NCBI GenBank assembly: GCA_034509755.1
Contig: CM067548.1
Span: 10,747,188-10,811,187 of the forward strand
Length of the DNA: 64,000 nucleotides
Origin: Anisodus tanguticus
Lineage: Eukaryota > Streptophyta > Magnoliopsida > Solanales > Solanaceae
Direction of reading: 5' to 3'
The notes beneath the pieces are model-generated. The model had not been told where the DNA came from, did no database searches, and worked only from the letters and a program-made list of their open reading frames with translations. Positions 1-11,285 of the stretch are shown here, one piece after another (the stretch's first letter is position 1; each line of letters starts with the position of its first letter). A program made the position numbers and the translations under genes.

Positions 1-447
1 GCACAAATTCAGAAGGCCAACGCCAAGTCAAAAATGGATGCAAACAAGTCAAGGACTCAACCACTATTCCAGCCCGGAGATTTGGTTTGGCTACACCTAA
101 GGAAGGAAAGATTTCCCAACATGAAGAAGAACAAGCCAAGGGTGGATGGTCCTTTCAAGATATTAGAAAGGTTCTGGGAAAGCGCCTACAAAGTAGAACT
201 TCCAGAAGAATATGAAGGTATTAGTTAAATGTTTAATATTGGAGATTTATCACCATACTTAGATGACGAGAATTTGATGGCAAATTCTGTTAAAGAAGGG
301 GAGTATGATGAAAAGAAGGTCGTGAACTTAAGTTTCCAACATGAGCCGCAAGGTGATTTGCTAGGAGTGCCGAAGATTTCTAATCATCCTATGGTGACAT
401 GCCTAACATGGAATGGAGTATGGAGTGGAATTGAAGAAAAGACTTGA
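1..447 (+). pseudogene. Ty3/gypsy polyprotein, integrase C-terminal end (broken)
   Basis: One reading frame runs from the window edge to a stop at 445-447, interrupted by a TAA at 226-228. The first half contains FQPGDLVWLHLRKERFP and a PFKILERF block, the typical integrase C-terminal domain of plant gypsy elements. After the internal stop comes FNIGDLSPYLDDE, the usual end of that polyprotein. The domain normally helps the integrase bind DNA and insert the element's cDNA. The 5' part of the element lies outside the window. It is followed directly by the 3' non-coding region and a probable 3' LTR. The family assignment is firm; the protein is dead because of the internal stop. Confidence 0.85.
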
Positions 448-815
448 AGATCCAAGCTAAGTGACATTAATTTTCGGCTTTTATGTAGGTCTTGGCCGAG
501 ACCAACTTTTAGCTTATTTTAATTCCAAGCTTAATTTCCATATAGCTTAATTACTAGGCCATGTAATAAGATGAGATGACTAGGCCGAGAAACATCTATA
601 ATAAGAAGCTTCCAACGTGCCCGAATGAGGTAATTCATGAACTAGCTAGTCCATGCACTTATCTACATGGATGACACAAAAGGGTGGCCTAGGGAACATG
701 AAGAGTTGGGCATTTTCCCTTCTCCCAAACTAGTCGAACACCTTCCCCTTTCCTATTCGGCCGAGTGCCATGTTTGTGTCTTTCTTGTTTCCTCTTCTAG
801 AAGGTCTAGAACTAG

Positions 816-825
816 TATAAATAGG
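816..825 (+). promoter_or_regulatory. TATA box of the family E LTR
   Basis: TATAAATAGG lies in the middle of the LTR, at the expected place for the U3/R promoter of a retrotransposon. The second copy has TATAAACAGG near 26954, so the box has partly decayed there. Confidence 0.5.
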
Positions 826-922
826 AGAAGTAATTGATGTAAGGGGACATTGAAGTTTTATGAAATATATTTGAGTTTACTTAAACTTGCTATGTTTTCA
901 ACTTTTGTGTTGCTATCTTAGT

Positions 923-1016
923 CGGACCTTTTGTGGTCCAACCCTTGGTCCTTTTGTGGTCCAAACCCCGGTACTTTTGTAGGCCATCCCTAGGTCCTTT
1001 TGTGGACCAAACCCTC
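923..1016 (+). repeat. Tandem CTTTTGTGG units, about 4 copies
   Basis: Four units of about 23-27 bp each contain a variant of GGACCTTTTGTGGTCC. The first and last units form perfect 5-bp stems (GGACC/GGTCC) around a TTTTGT loop; middle units have decayed. The second family E copy keeps three units near 27063-27135. Confidence 0.7.
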
Positions 1017-1565
1017 GGTGTAAGTCTAGTTAGAACTTTTGTGATCTAATTATAACCAAGCTAAGGTTTTATCCGGTTACTTGTTACAAACACATTGAAG
1101 GTCTTTTCGGCCTACATTACCTTACCCGCACACTAATTCATTTAACAATTTCATGCCCCATTCTTGTCCAAACTGCCTAATTCCTTGCACCCCAATACAC
1201 TCCAACACTTCCCCAACTCATACCCAAAAGGTCGTCAACTGACTCCTCCCACAAACACACGAAACCTCCAACCAATTCCCCACTATCCCGATCGCACCCG
1301 TATTCCGCCAACCTTACTGTCCCGACCACTTTCTGCCACCTTACCACCACCCAACCACCAACATAACCTACAATGTGTCTAGTTCATCCCCTCCAAATGC
1401 CTTAGACCAGCACCTTCCAAATTCACCCGCACATTCCCCACCAAACACACACTGCCCAAAAACCTACCAACCTCCATTTGACCCCCATTTTGGTATCCAC
1501 CCGGTCCCAATCCAACTCTGACCCACCTAACCATACAATCCCATCCTTATATACATCATCAACAG

Positions 1566-3362
1566 TTCAGATGCCAAATATAACATGTATGAATGATATG
1601 GTTATGAGTACACCATGCAACAACATAATTAGTATTATAAATCCTTTTCAAGTATTTAGATGAGATATGTCAAATCAATGATAAGATATTAAACATGGCT
1701 ATGAGACCAAAAAATCAACAATCATACCAAACCAAATCGGATTTATGCACCATGCTCACGGTAAGAAGGCTAAACACATAATCTCCATCATGTATATCAT
1801 TCCAAGTTCATTAAGTTACCGTTTAAGTACACTGATACCCGTACAAGTGCTCATCACCTCACTAGTACAGGACCCCCAATTACCCATTAATTAGCACACC
1901 AACACATACACTTATATTATAGTCTAGTAAGTCTCAACTTACCTATTTCGAAGCCGGAGGATCATGCAATAACTTTCCCTTTCCTTTGAACCTCCTCACA
2001 AGCCCACTCTGATTACTTATGTTAATTAGGTGAGATTACTGGTCTAACGGTACCTATAATGACAAATTGACTAGAATCCCCAAGTTAAACTACAAAGGAA
2101 CCATAGGCCCACAATTGCAAATTCCAAAATGTATTACCCAGTTAGTATAATAACATGCTAAATAGTCATATCCTTAAGTTAATTCGATAACTAAGCCCGA
2201 TTGGATCCTCAATTTCAAGTTTACGCAAAAATCCCCTATTCTAAACCCTAGAATCATCCCCAATTCCCAAAATGATTTCTATCATGAAGTTACCTGATTA
2301 AACATCAAGATCTAGCATAATATGACATTATTTTACAATATCACCATCAACTAATCAATATTCAATCACCAAATCCCAATTCTCACCCTCTTATATTTAA
2401 CATGAAACTAAGCCATCACCTTTTCCAATTAGAAGATTACACTAAGATAAGAACTTAAATGATTAATCATTAATTAAAGATAATGGAATTTACCTCTAAT
2501 GAAGGACCCAATCAAAATCCCCAAGAAGTCCTCTATTGTCCAAGCTCTAATCCCAATGAAGGTACTTTTGGAGAATAAAATAATTTAGGGCATTTAATAA
2601 ACTTATAAGGAACTGTGATTCCACTCCAGAGGAATTAACTTCACAGGTGCGGACTCACTTCTGTGGAAAACCACTCCGCTGAAGCGAGGTTACTTACTGT
2701 GCTAGATACCGCAAAGGCGCACTCGCCTCTGCGCTAGGAAGTCATCTGTAGAATTGGAAACTCCACTATAGGGAAAGTGTCACATCTGCGAGCCAAACAT
2801 CCAGAGAGGCGGACACGCAGAAGCGGACTGGGGGGTCGCTGGTGTGAACACTAGAAACCAGCAACAGCCCAATCGCATCAAACTCTACCTCACACGTCTG
2901 AAACACTCCTGGGACCTCCTGGATACAAACCAAACATGCATTCCTATATTAAAACACATCCCGGACCTGCTCGCACACTTGAATTTCTTGAAATCTAGGG
3001 CTTGGGTTTGATCAAAGTTAACCCTTAAGTTCTAGTTTCACAATTTCACAACCAAATACCCAAAACAGACTCGGTTACCTCTGGAACCGAACCAAAGGTC
3101 AAATAAATCATAAATGTCATTTCGGATCTAATAGAACCGAAAAAACCATGAAAAGAGTGTGTTTACTCAAAAGTCAACTATGAGTCAAACTCCTCTATTC
3201 TCTTAACTTATGAATTTCCAAGCTTTCCAAAAAGGGTCCAAAACCTACCCTGTCACCTCGGGAATCGAGTCACTCATTCCCGCAAGTCACAAACAAGCAA
3301 ATAAAGACTTAGGAAGGGTAATTTATAAATTTCTAAGCAAAACAACTTTTTGAGTCGTTACA
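1566..3362 (-). mobile_element. Minus-strand LTR fragment, family C, copy 1
   Basis: The right end reads GAGTCGTTACA, the reverse complement of a TGTAACGACTC LTR start. The body (blocks near 1940, 2240, 2500 and 2640-2920) matches 27711-29742 in order and style, including the GC-richer block with CACTAGAAACCAGC near 2850. No coding region is seen. The left part of the LTR is missing or replaced by the family E piece. Confidence 0.55.
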
Positions 3363-3823
3363 AAAAAATACTTTAAATTTTGAGGAGTTTTTAGCCATTG
3401 GTCAAGATCTGTTGGTTTAATAGGTCCAAGATTGAGAATCTATGTTGATTTTAGTTAGAAACTACAAGATTTAGGCACTTTTGAGCTTAAATCGACAAAA
3501 AAACATGCATTTTGCGACTTGAAAGATGACGAATATGACGATCTGTTGAGGGTTACATTTTACAAAATGTCTCTATTTAAATGGTGACCTGTTATATTAA
3601 AGAGACATTTCTTTAACAGGCGATCCATGTTAATTTAAAATAAAAATAGATTGCCTATAAAACTGAAGACCTAAATGATTTAATACAATATAGGTCGTAA
3701 AATAACAACAAACTGACCATAATGTATTAAACTAGGCCAAAACTCATCTTTGGAGTTTAGATCTAATTAAAACTCATTTAGGTTGTTGTCCTTCTTTTTT
3801 CCCTCTCTCTCCCTCTCCTCCAT
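3363..3823. other. Anonymous A/T-rich DNA outside the MULE
   Basis: No coding frame or recognised repeat is seen. A CT-rich tract lies at about 3790-3822, just before the MULE terminus. Confidence 0.4.
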
Positions 3824-3832
3824 CTTTTAAAA
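3824..3832. repeat. Possible 9-bp target duplication of the MULE, left copy
   Basis: CTTTTAAAA sits immediately outside the left terminal repeat; TTTTTAAAA sits outside the right one at 55039-55047 (8 of 9 match). Mutator-type elements usually make 9-bp duplications, but an A/T-rich, near-palindromic string is weak evidence. Confidence 0.4.
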
Positions 3833-4011
3833 GGGAAAGGATCAAATTTACCCTTCTACTATGAGAAAAGGATCAAATTTACCCATGTTATACTTTCGAT
3901 TCAAAAACACTCTTATCGTTAACAAAGCGAATTAAATACACCCCTCCTCCATTAAGTTAGTCCAAAGTGGATGCTCAATCTCACGTGGCACTGACATATT
4001 AGTGATGTGGA
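3833..4011 (+). repeat. MULE left terminal inverted repeat
   Basis: It starts GGGAAAGGATCAAATTTACC and aligns along its length with the reverse complement of 54915-55038, including GTTATACTTTCG, a CACCCCTC/TACCCCTC block and ATCTCACGTG. The inner part was cut off by the copia insertion and continues at 12859. Confidence 0.7.
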
Positions 4012-4016
4012 CATAC

Positions 4017-5570
4017 TGAAAGTATATTTATGTCCTAGAGACAATCTGTATTTGGACAAATGTACTTTATACACATTCGTATTATTATTAATGGAGATTA
4101 ATATTTTTGGCATTTGCAATTATTGAATTATTAATTAATTGTTTATAATATTCTATAATATGCATCCTTGGAGGTTACGCTGTTATTAATAGTGTGAGAT
4201 ATTAATATTATAACGTAACTCTTAAAATAGCCTCGACTAATGATCATCGAGAATGGGATATCGATGATATGTGATAAGTCGACATGTGGTCTGCATCACA
4301 TCCTTAGAGGATGTAATATATCTCACCTGCTACGAATAATGGCTACTCGTGATGGACACATGGATACTTTGGAAGTATTAGTATACCCTGCTGATATATT
4401 ATTCGTTATACTTGTCTAAAGTATGACCAGCGTGTGGGAGATAGAAGTCCTTAGACTTGAGGTCAATACGCACCTTGTCTACAAAGTAATGTACTTTGAT
4501 CCTGTCCTAAGCTCAAATGCCTTATAGGTTGAGATACGGCTTGTATTGGGTACATTACGATGTGGATTAAAGGTGGTAGTTGAGCCAAGATTAGGATTCA
4601 TTCATCGAATGTATATTCGAGAGAACACTCAGATTCTCAGTGATATTAGGTTGACAAAGTCATTGGCCAACGCAATAGACATATTTAGAATATGGCCTAG
4701 TTGCCAACTAATATAGATGAGATACAATGATTAAGCCATTTGGATAGACACCTGACAAATCCTAAGCTTTATCGGGTGTGTCGTGAATGAAAGGATTTTA
4801 TATTATCACATATAGGTTAAGTTTACTAGATTCGTGTAAACGTACTTCACATATTGAGTTCGTCTTGCGGCGCCGTCTAGGAGTTCCGCGTAGACCTTAA
4901 TTTGATTAATGTCAATATGTGAAGGCATGTAGGGTCACACTATGTCGATTGTTTTTTCGATCTAAGGATGTATTGAGATAGTATTAAATATTCGATTTAG
5001 AATCGAGCTATTTAAATGAATAATGATTATTTTAATTAAGTTAAAATTGGATTTTGGATTTAATTAAGAATGTGAGGAAAATAAATCGAGACGTGGTAGG
5101 GCCACGTCAAGCGTCGCAGCGCCCACATCATAGGGCCGCGGCGCTAATGACCTAATCTGTCTCGATTTATGGGCCAGGCCCAAGGTCAAACCCTAATCCA
5201 GTTTGACCTAATTTTTTACCTATAAATACAGACATTCATTTCATTATTCAACACACTAATTTCAAATTATTATTCTAAGTCTTAGAGACTTAGAATCAAA
5301 ACACTCTCTCGAACCTCTGCCGGATTTCCTAGCTTTCCGAAAGAGAAATACATTGAAGCTTGGAGCTTGCAATCGAAAGGGCTTTCGCGTGCGAACCTAC
5401 AGTTGATAAAGATTCCAAATAAATACAATATGTAAGTGTTCAGGCTTTGTGATTACAGGTTTTGATTATCATATAACCATACCAGAATAAGTTGTTGGGG
5501 TAAGTAAGAACAAAATTTTAAACTTTCGTTGTGCCTTACTTATATATTTTGAACCCAACAAAATCCTACC
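4017..5570 (+). repeat. Copia 5' LTR
   Basis: It begins TGAAAGTATATTTATG and ends AAATCCTACC, where the 3' LTR has AAATCCTACA; the terminal A has mutated to C. It has the same length as the 3' LTR. It contains a TATA box at 5221 and a GC-rich hairpin at 5111-5145 that is related to the array in the leader. Confidence 0.9.
5221..5228 (+). promoter_or_regulatory. TATA box of the copia 5' LTR
   Basis: TATAAATA followed by CAGACATTC is kept in the 3' LTR at 12504-12511. It is the probable promoter of the genomic transcript. Confidence 0.55.
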
Positions 5571-5571
5571 G

Positions 5572-5584
5572 TGGTATCAAAGCC
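5572..5584 (+). other. Primer binding site (initiator Met tRNA)
   Basis: TGGTATCAAAGCC starts 1 nt after the 5' LTR. It matches the usual TGGTATCAGAGC site complementary to the 3' end of initiator methionine tRNA, which primes minus-strand cDNA synthesis, with one change (G to A). Confidence 0.85.
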
Positions 5585-7168
5585 AGGTTGGTTCAATGGT
5601 TATATAACAATTGAATAAAATAATAATATGGGTTAAACATAAAATTGAATTGAAACAAGGCTTCTTGAAATCCTACATGTCTTGACAAAATGTTAACCTT
5701 TTGATATCACCCTAAATTATCTCCTACACTAACTCGAGGAAGTCATTCCGCTATAACTCGAACTAAGCCAAAAGTGCATTGTCTGGCTCATTGCACGATG
5801 CACGGCTAAAAACGGGTAAAGATGGATGATAGTCGATGTGTGCGTTATTGATAATGGTGGGTGATGATAAAGGACCTGTGATTTGATCCCTAAATTGGAT
5901 TTAGGGCTCGAACGATGTTGAAAAATCAACATATAAATGTTTTGTCAGGACGTCGGTGTCGCGGCCCTATGGTAGGGCGCCGCGGTGCTTGCTAAGGTTT
6001 CAAGGTGGTGCCACAGCTACATGGTGGAGCATCGCGGCCCTAATTTTTCATTTTTTAATTCTGGACTTACTGGACAGTAGGCGCCGCAGCTCCATAGTGG
6101 AGCGTCGCGGCCCTAAATTAATTACAGAAATCAAAATGTTTCTGCCTTGTGAGTGTCGCGGCTCCATGGTGGAGCGTCTTGGCTCTAAATCATTGCAGAA
6201 GCATTCTACCTCGGTGGCTCCGCAGCCCTAAAAATTAGAGAATCGGGCCCGGACGGTCGAAAAAATTTGTTTGTTCAGAATGTTTAACCCATGATTATTA
6301 TTATACAGTATATTTGATAAGTATAATGTTTATGTGCTAAATGTCAAATTGTTTTTCATTTAAATTACTAGAATAGCATCCGTTATAACTATCTGGGAAG
6401 GCGGCGCCCAGTATTTGATTAAACCATCTTATATCATGCATATTGGGTTAACGGTTCCCAACTATATGTGTCATTAGTTTTGCATGATATTAAGATGTCA
6501 TATTGGATATGGTGTAAAAGAGTTTATCTTGGTTAAAACCCTGAGTTAAAATGTTCCCCAAAATTTTAAATACAAGTCAAAATTAAAATGCGTCGTCCAT
6601 TATAATTGTTAGAGTGCAAAATCCTTTTCGGCGATACGAGTATTTATGCCAAAGCATTTGCTCTAAGTCTACGAGGACCCAGAATCTTTCATAGATGTGT
6701 TTTAATCTAAAGGTAGACGACAAACTTTTGTGGGTATTTACACCAAACTGTTTGCTCACAAAGGCCAAACTTACTTAAATACATAAATGCAGTCGTGCAA
6801 TGGGGTTGACTTGCTTAGACAAATCTTGGCGCAAAAGTGTCGGACTAATCTAAGGACGCAAGATTAAATGTAATATTTGATCAACCAAGAGTTGCAAATA
6901 AGTTTTGCAATTGGTTTAGAGCCTACCAAGATGTGTTATTGAAGTTATCAGCCAAAGCAAACGCGGAGATAGCATAGGCTTGGATCTTGGCCCATTATGA
7001 CCTTAATTAATATAGGTCTGTATTCTACCATGGGGTCGTAGAAGTATGTTAAAATAGTGGGAGCTAATTAAACAAAAGGCCATGTTGATTAGCCTAAACG
7101 AATGTGTATAATAGGAAATGGATTTTGAGTTTGATTTCCAGTCTATCTAATTCTTCAAATTATCAAAA
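5585..7168 (+). other. Long untranslated copia leader
   Basis: About 1.6 kb separates the primer site from the gag start, unusually long for a copia element. No coding frame matches known proteins. It contains the GC-rich hairpin array (5951-6230) and a polypurine-like AGTGGGAG at about 7053. Short frames here are products of composition. Confidence 0.6.
5951..6230 (+). repeat. Array of five GC-rich hairpin motifs in the copia leader
   Basis: Five degenerate copies, spaced about 55-75 bp, contain variants of GTCGCGGCCCTATGG or CCATGGTGGAGCGTCGCGG. The first forms a near-perfect stem: GCGGCCCTA pairs with TAGGGC(GC)CGC around TGG. The A/T-rich spacers are unlike each other. One more copy lies in each LTR (5111-5145; decayed at 12395-12427), so the motif is part of the element and not an insertion. 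Confidence 0.75.
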
Positions 7169-8382
7169 ATGTCGAGCTTATCATTGATAATGTTGATCAA
7201 AATGAACAAACTTACTGGACCAAACTACCTTGACTAGCTAAGGAATTTGCGAATAGTGCTGAAACAAGAAAAATAGAATACGTGTTGGACACGGTGTTCC
7301 CAACAGTCTCTGCGATAGACTCTGCTGAATATGCCTCTTTTGATAAGGATGCTTACCAAAAACACCTAGATGATGCCACTTCAGCACAGTGCGTGATGTT
7401 GTCTTCCATGTCTATGGAACTTCATAGTCAACATGAGAACATGGGTCCCAATGAGATGCCCGAACACTTGAAGTGTAAGCTCAATGAAAGGGGCCAGGTC
7501 TCGCAACATGTATTGAAGATGATAGGGCTGATAGAGAGGTTTGCTTCAATTGGAACGAAGTTGGAAAAGAATGTCGCTACCACCCTCATCCTGAACTCTC
7601 TCCCTCATTCTTTTGAGAACTTCATAGTGAATTTCAATATGAATGGAACGAAGGCGAGTCTGTCGGGGCTGCACAACATGCTCAAGACCTTTGTGTTTTC
7701 CACTTCCAAAGGCAAAGTTGTGCTCATGGTGAGCTCTACTAGCCGACCCAAGCCGAAAGGCAAGGAATGTCAGAAGAAGAAGGGAAAAGCAATTGTTGCA
7801 CCCTCAGCTATGAAGCCTAAGGGAGGTGTGAAGAAGAACAAGGTAAATCCGGCTAAGGATGAATGCCTCAACTACCATAAGAAGGGGCATTGGAAGAAGG
7901 ACTGCACGGCACCAGGAGGAGGAAAAGCACCAGGTGTTTCTGCCTCTGGTGGACAAGGTATGTACGTCATTGAAATAAATATGTCTATAAATAACTCTCA
8001 TTCCTGGGTATTGGATACCTATTGTGGCTCACACATTTGTAAAAATGTGCAGGGGCTAACTGATAGTAGGAAGGTTGGACCAAGAGAGGTAGACCTACGC
8101 GTTGGAAATGGAGCACGAGTGGATGCTGAGCGCGTAGGAACTTATAGATTAAATTTGCATTCTGACGATTGTTTAGTGTTGAATGATTGCTACTATGTAC
8201 CCTTGTTAACGAGGAATGTCATTTCTATCCCAGTTCTGGACATGGAGGGTTTTTCCTCATATATTTATAATGGCAGTCAAATACTGTCTTTTGATAATGT
8301 TATTTATGGAACTGCTCCTCTTGTGGATGGATTATATACACTAAACTGTACTCGAGAGATATTCAATGTACAAAATAAATGA
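7169..8382 (+). pseudogene. Copia gag and protease (broken)
   Basis: The likely start is the ATG at 7169, giving an N-terminus with KLTGPNYLD followed by a TAG at 7235-7237 where a Trp is expected, then LRNLRIVLKQ. A 1-nt loss in the A-run at 7269-7273 shifts the frame into the long frame that starts at 7282. That frame holds the capsid region (LPHSFENFIVNFNMN), a zinc knuckle at 7864-7905 reading CLNYHKKGHWKKDC, and the protease (WVLDTYCGSHIC). The second knuckle Cys is Tyr and the protease D-T-G is D-T-Y, so both are probably inactive. The frame ends at TGA 8380-8382 but continues, in the same frame, into integrase. Confidence 0.9.
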
Positions 8383-9333
8383 GCCAAGATAAGTAATAGA
8401 AACTCTACCTACCTATGGCACTGCAGACTTGGTCATATCAACGAATCAAGGATAGCAAGGTTGAGAAAGTTAGACTACCTCAAACCATTTGACTTGGAAT
8501 CTTATGGTAACTGCGAATCTTGCTTGAGAGGAAAGATGACCAATAAACCACTTTCTGGGAAAGGTGTGCGAGCCAAGGAGGTGCTTGAGTTGGTCCATAC
8601 TGATGTATGTGGGCCATTCGCGACTCAAGCTAAAGGAGGCTTCCCATACTTCATCACTTTTACTGATGAATTCACAAGGTATGGATATGTGTATCTTATG
8701 AGACACAAATCTGAGGCTTTTGAGAAGTTCAAAGAGTACAAGTCGAAAGTAGAGAAGCAACTTGTAACAAGTATCAAGATACTTCGATCGGATCGAAGAG
8801 GTGAATACTTGAGCAAGGATTTTCTGGATTACTTAAAGCTACATGGAGTCCAATCACGGTGGACACCTCCTGGAACACCACATATGAATGGTGTTGCCGA
8901 AAGAAGAAACCGAACCTTATTAGATATGGTTCGATCCATGATGAGCTCCTCAGCTCTACCAACATACCTTTGGGGGAATGCTACACAAACCTTAATATAT
9001 GTTCTAAACAGGGTTTCTTCCAAGTCAGTAGAAAAGACACCCTATGAGATATGGTGTGGAAAGAAGCCAGCTCTTAAACATATGAGACCCTGGGGGCGCC
9101 CTGCATATGTTCAGAAGATGCTCACTGACAAGTTGGAATTTAAAAGTGAGAAATGTTACTTTGTGAGGTATCCAAAGGAAACTAAGGGATACTACTTCTA
9201 TCTTCCTGGAGAACATAAGGTCATTGTTTTTAGGAACGCAACTTTCCTTGAAGAAGAATATGTCTACAAGGAACATAGTTGCACAGATATAGAACTTGAA
9301 GAAATTCAAGAACCACAAGATAACAGAAGTTGA
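8383..9333 (+). pseudogene. Copia integrase (broken)
   Basis: This is in the same frame as gag/protease, separated only by the TGA at 8380. The GAG-pre-integrase zinc domain (LWHCRLGH, then CESCLRGK) is followed by the catalytic core: Asp in HTDVCGPF, Asp in LRSDRRGEY (usually LRSDRGGEY) and Glu in NGVAERRNRT. All three catalytic acidic residues remain. The integrase joins element cDNA to the target. The frame ends at 9331-9333; a frameshift must lie between there and 9443, where the RT frame begins. Confidence 0.92.
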
Positions 9334-9442
9334 ACCCTTGGTAAATGACCTAAACAAGGATTCAGTGGGAGTATCTGGTGAAGATTGGGTACTTAGAGTA
9401 CGCCCTTCAGCCAAGTGGGAGTGTTGTGAGAGATAGTGCGAA
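9334..9442 (+). other. Integrase-RT linker with polypurine-like motifs
   Basis: This joins the integrase and RT frames, which are offset. It holds CAGTGGGAG at about 9364 and GCCAAGTGGGAGTG at 9410-9423. The latter repeats the true polypurine tract next to the 3' LTR almost exactly. Confidence 0.5.
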
Positions 9443-10680
9443 ATGCAAGGCTCTCATACACAACCAATGGAAGATGATACAATGGTTGTACATCATTCCA
9501 TTCAGGAAATACATGAAAATGACATTCTTGAAAGCTCTCAAGGTGATGGATTGTCCAACACACAAAGACCTTCTCACAATCAAAATGAAACAAACACTGA
9601 AACGCAGAATAATCAACTCTGTAGGACAACTAGGACTTATCGTCCGCCTGAAAGACTTAATCTCCTTGTTGAAACACACAATGAGATAGATATTCCTGAT
9701 GACGATGAACTTACAACCTACAGCAAAGCTATGTTAGACATTGATTTGCAGAGATGGCAAGAAGCCATGAAATCTGAGATGGACTCGATGTACATAAATC
9801 AAGTTTGGAACTTGGTTGATTTGCCAACAAGGGTTAGACCCATAGGAAGCAAATGGATCTTCAAGGAGAAGATTGATGTATATGGCAAGGTATAGACTTA
9901 TAAAGCAAGATTGGTGGCTAAAGGTTATAATCAACGGCCTGGGGTCGATTATGATGAAACCTTTTCACCTGTTGTGAAAATTAAGTCCATTCGGATTTTG
10001 CTTACAATAGCTGCATATTATGACTATGACATTTGGCAGATGGACGTCAAAACTACTTTCCTCAATGGTAATCTAGTTGAGGAGGTGTATATGAAACAAC
10101 CTAAGGGTTTTTCGCTTGAGTCCAAACCCAATGTTGTATGCAAGCTACAAAAGTCCATTTATGGGCTTAAGCAAGCCTTGAGGAGTTGGAACATTTGCTT
10201 TGACAAGGCTATCAAGTCATTTCATTTCATTAGAAGCAAAGAGGATCCATGTGTTTATAGTAAACGTAAGATGGGAGTATTTCCTTCATTATCATCTATG
10301 TAGATGACATATTGATAATGGGAGACAATAAGACTCTCCTATAGTCAGAAAAGAAGTGGTTGTCCAGTACCTTCATGATGAAGGATTTAGGTGAAGCCTG
10401 TTATATTCTGGGAATTAGGATCTATAGAGATAGACCTAATAGATTATTGGTGCTGTCACAATCAGTTTACATAGACAAAGTGCTTACACATTTTTCTATG
10501 GAAAATTCCAAGAAAGGCGGTCTACCTATGGGACAAGGCATCAAGTTATCTAAGAAGGATAGTCCTTATAATACTATAGAACTTGAACGCATGAAAAGGA
10601 TCACATATGCTTCGGCTATAGGATCGATCATGTATGCCATGACCTGTACTAGGCCAGATGTGGCCTTTGCACTTAGTATG
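9443..10680 (+). pseudogene. Copia reverse transcriptase (broken)
   Basis: The frame contains the linker motif RTYRPPERLN, then WQEAMKSEMDS, KARLVAKGYNQ, FSPVVK, QMDVKTTFLNG and KSIYGLKQ, all copia RT signatures. A TAG at 9893-9895 replaces an expected Gln codon. A frameshift occurs just before the catalytic motif, which is intact as YVDD (10297-10308) in the next frame. A second TAG lies at 10342-10344. The frame then gives MKDLGEACYILGI and CTRPDVAFALSM. RT copies element RNA into DNA. Confidence 0.92.
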
Positions 10681-11285
10681 ACTTGCAAATCCAGCAGAAT
10701 CCTAGGGAAGAACATTGGAAAGAAGTCAAGAGTATTCTTAAGTATCTTAGACGAACTAAAGATTACTTCTTAGTCTATGGTGGGGAAGAAAAGCTAGCTG
10801 CTACTAGGTACACTGATGCTAGCTTCCAGACGGATCTTGATGACTTCAAATCTCAGTCTGGGTACACGTTCATTTTCAATGGTGGAGCAGTAAGCTGGAA
10901 AAGTTCCAAACAAGATACAACTGCTGATTCGACAACAGAAGTTGAGTACATTTCTGGATCGGAAGCTGGTAAAGAAGCTGTCGCGATTTCTGAGTTCTTG
11001 AAGGAACTAGGGGTTGTTTCAAGTGCCACTTGTCCAATAACGATTTATTGTGACAACACTAGTGCGATTGCGCAAGCTAAGGAACCAAGATCAACCAACA
11101 GAAACAAGCATGTACTAAGGAAGTACCACATACTCAGGGAGATGGTGGAGACTGAAGAGATTAGATTAGACTATGTTCCCACAAATGATAATCTAGCTGA
11201 CCCATTCTCTAAACCATTAAGCTTAGTCAAGCATAATGGTCATTTTGAGAATATGGGCATTAGATATGTTGGAGATTGGCTCTAG
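10681..11285 (+). pseudogene. Copia RNase H domain
   Basis: A frameshift near 10690 moves the frame, after which QQNPREEHWKEVK, YTDASFQTD, SKQDTTADSTTEVEYI, YCDNTSAIAQA and NLADPFSKPL appear in order, ending in a natural stop at 11283-11285, 14 nt before the 3' LTR. The domain removes RNA during cDNA synthesis. Key acidic positions (D in YTDAS, E in TEVEY, D in YCDN) are present. Confidence 0.92.

Larger units (their letters stand above)
448..1565 (+). mobile_element. Gypsy 3' LTR, family E, copy 1 (edges approximate)
   Basis: This follows the polyprotein end and is repeated at about 26580-27710 with the same order of blocks: a GGCCGAGACC block, a TATA box, four CTTTTGTGG units, and a C/A-rich stretch (1160-1565). 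I see no primer site after it, so it is read as the 3' LTR. Exact LTR ends are not certain: the C/A-rich segment after 1160 could be part of the LTR or a separate fused piece, but it is present in both copies. The open frame at 1164-1382 is proline/asparagine-rich and looks like a by-product of composition. Confidence 0.55.

Noticed and set aside
1164..1382. Gag of a second gypsy sharing the E LTR
   Set aside because: The Pro/Asn-rich frame recurs at 27257 but no capsid or zinc motif is present and no primer site separates it from the LTR.
5956..6231. 91-aa open frame in the copia leader
   Set aside because: It is produced by the GC-rich hairpin array; no domain, and it lies in the untranslated leader.
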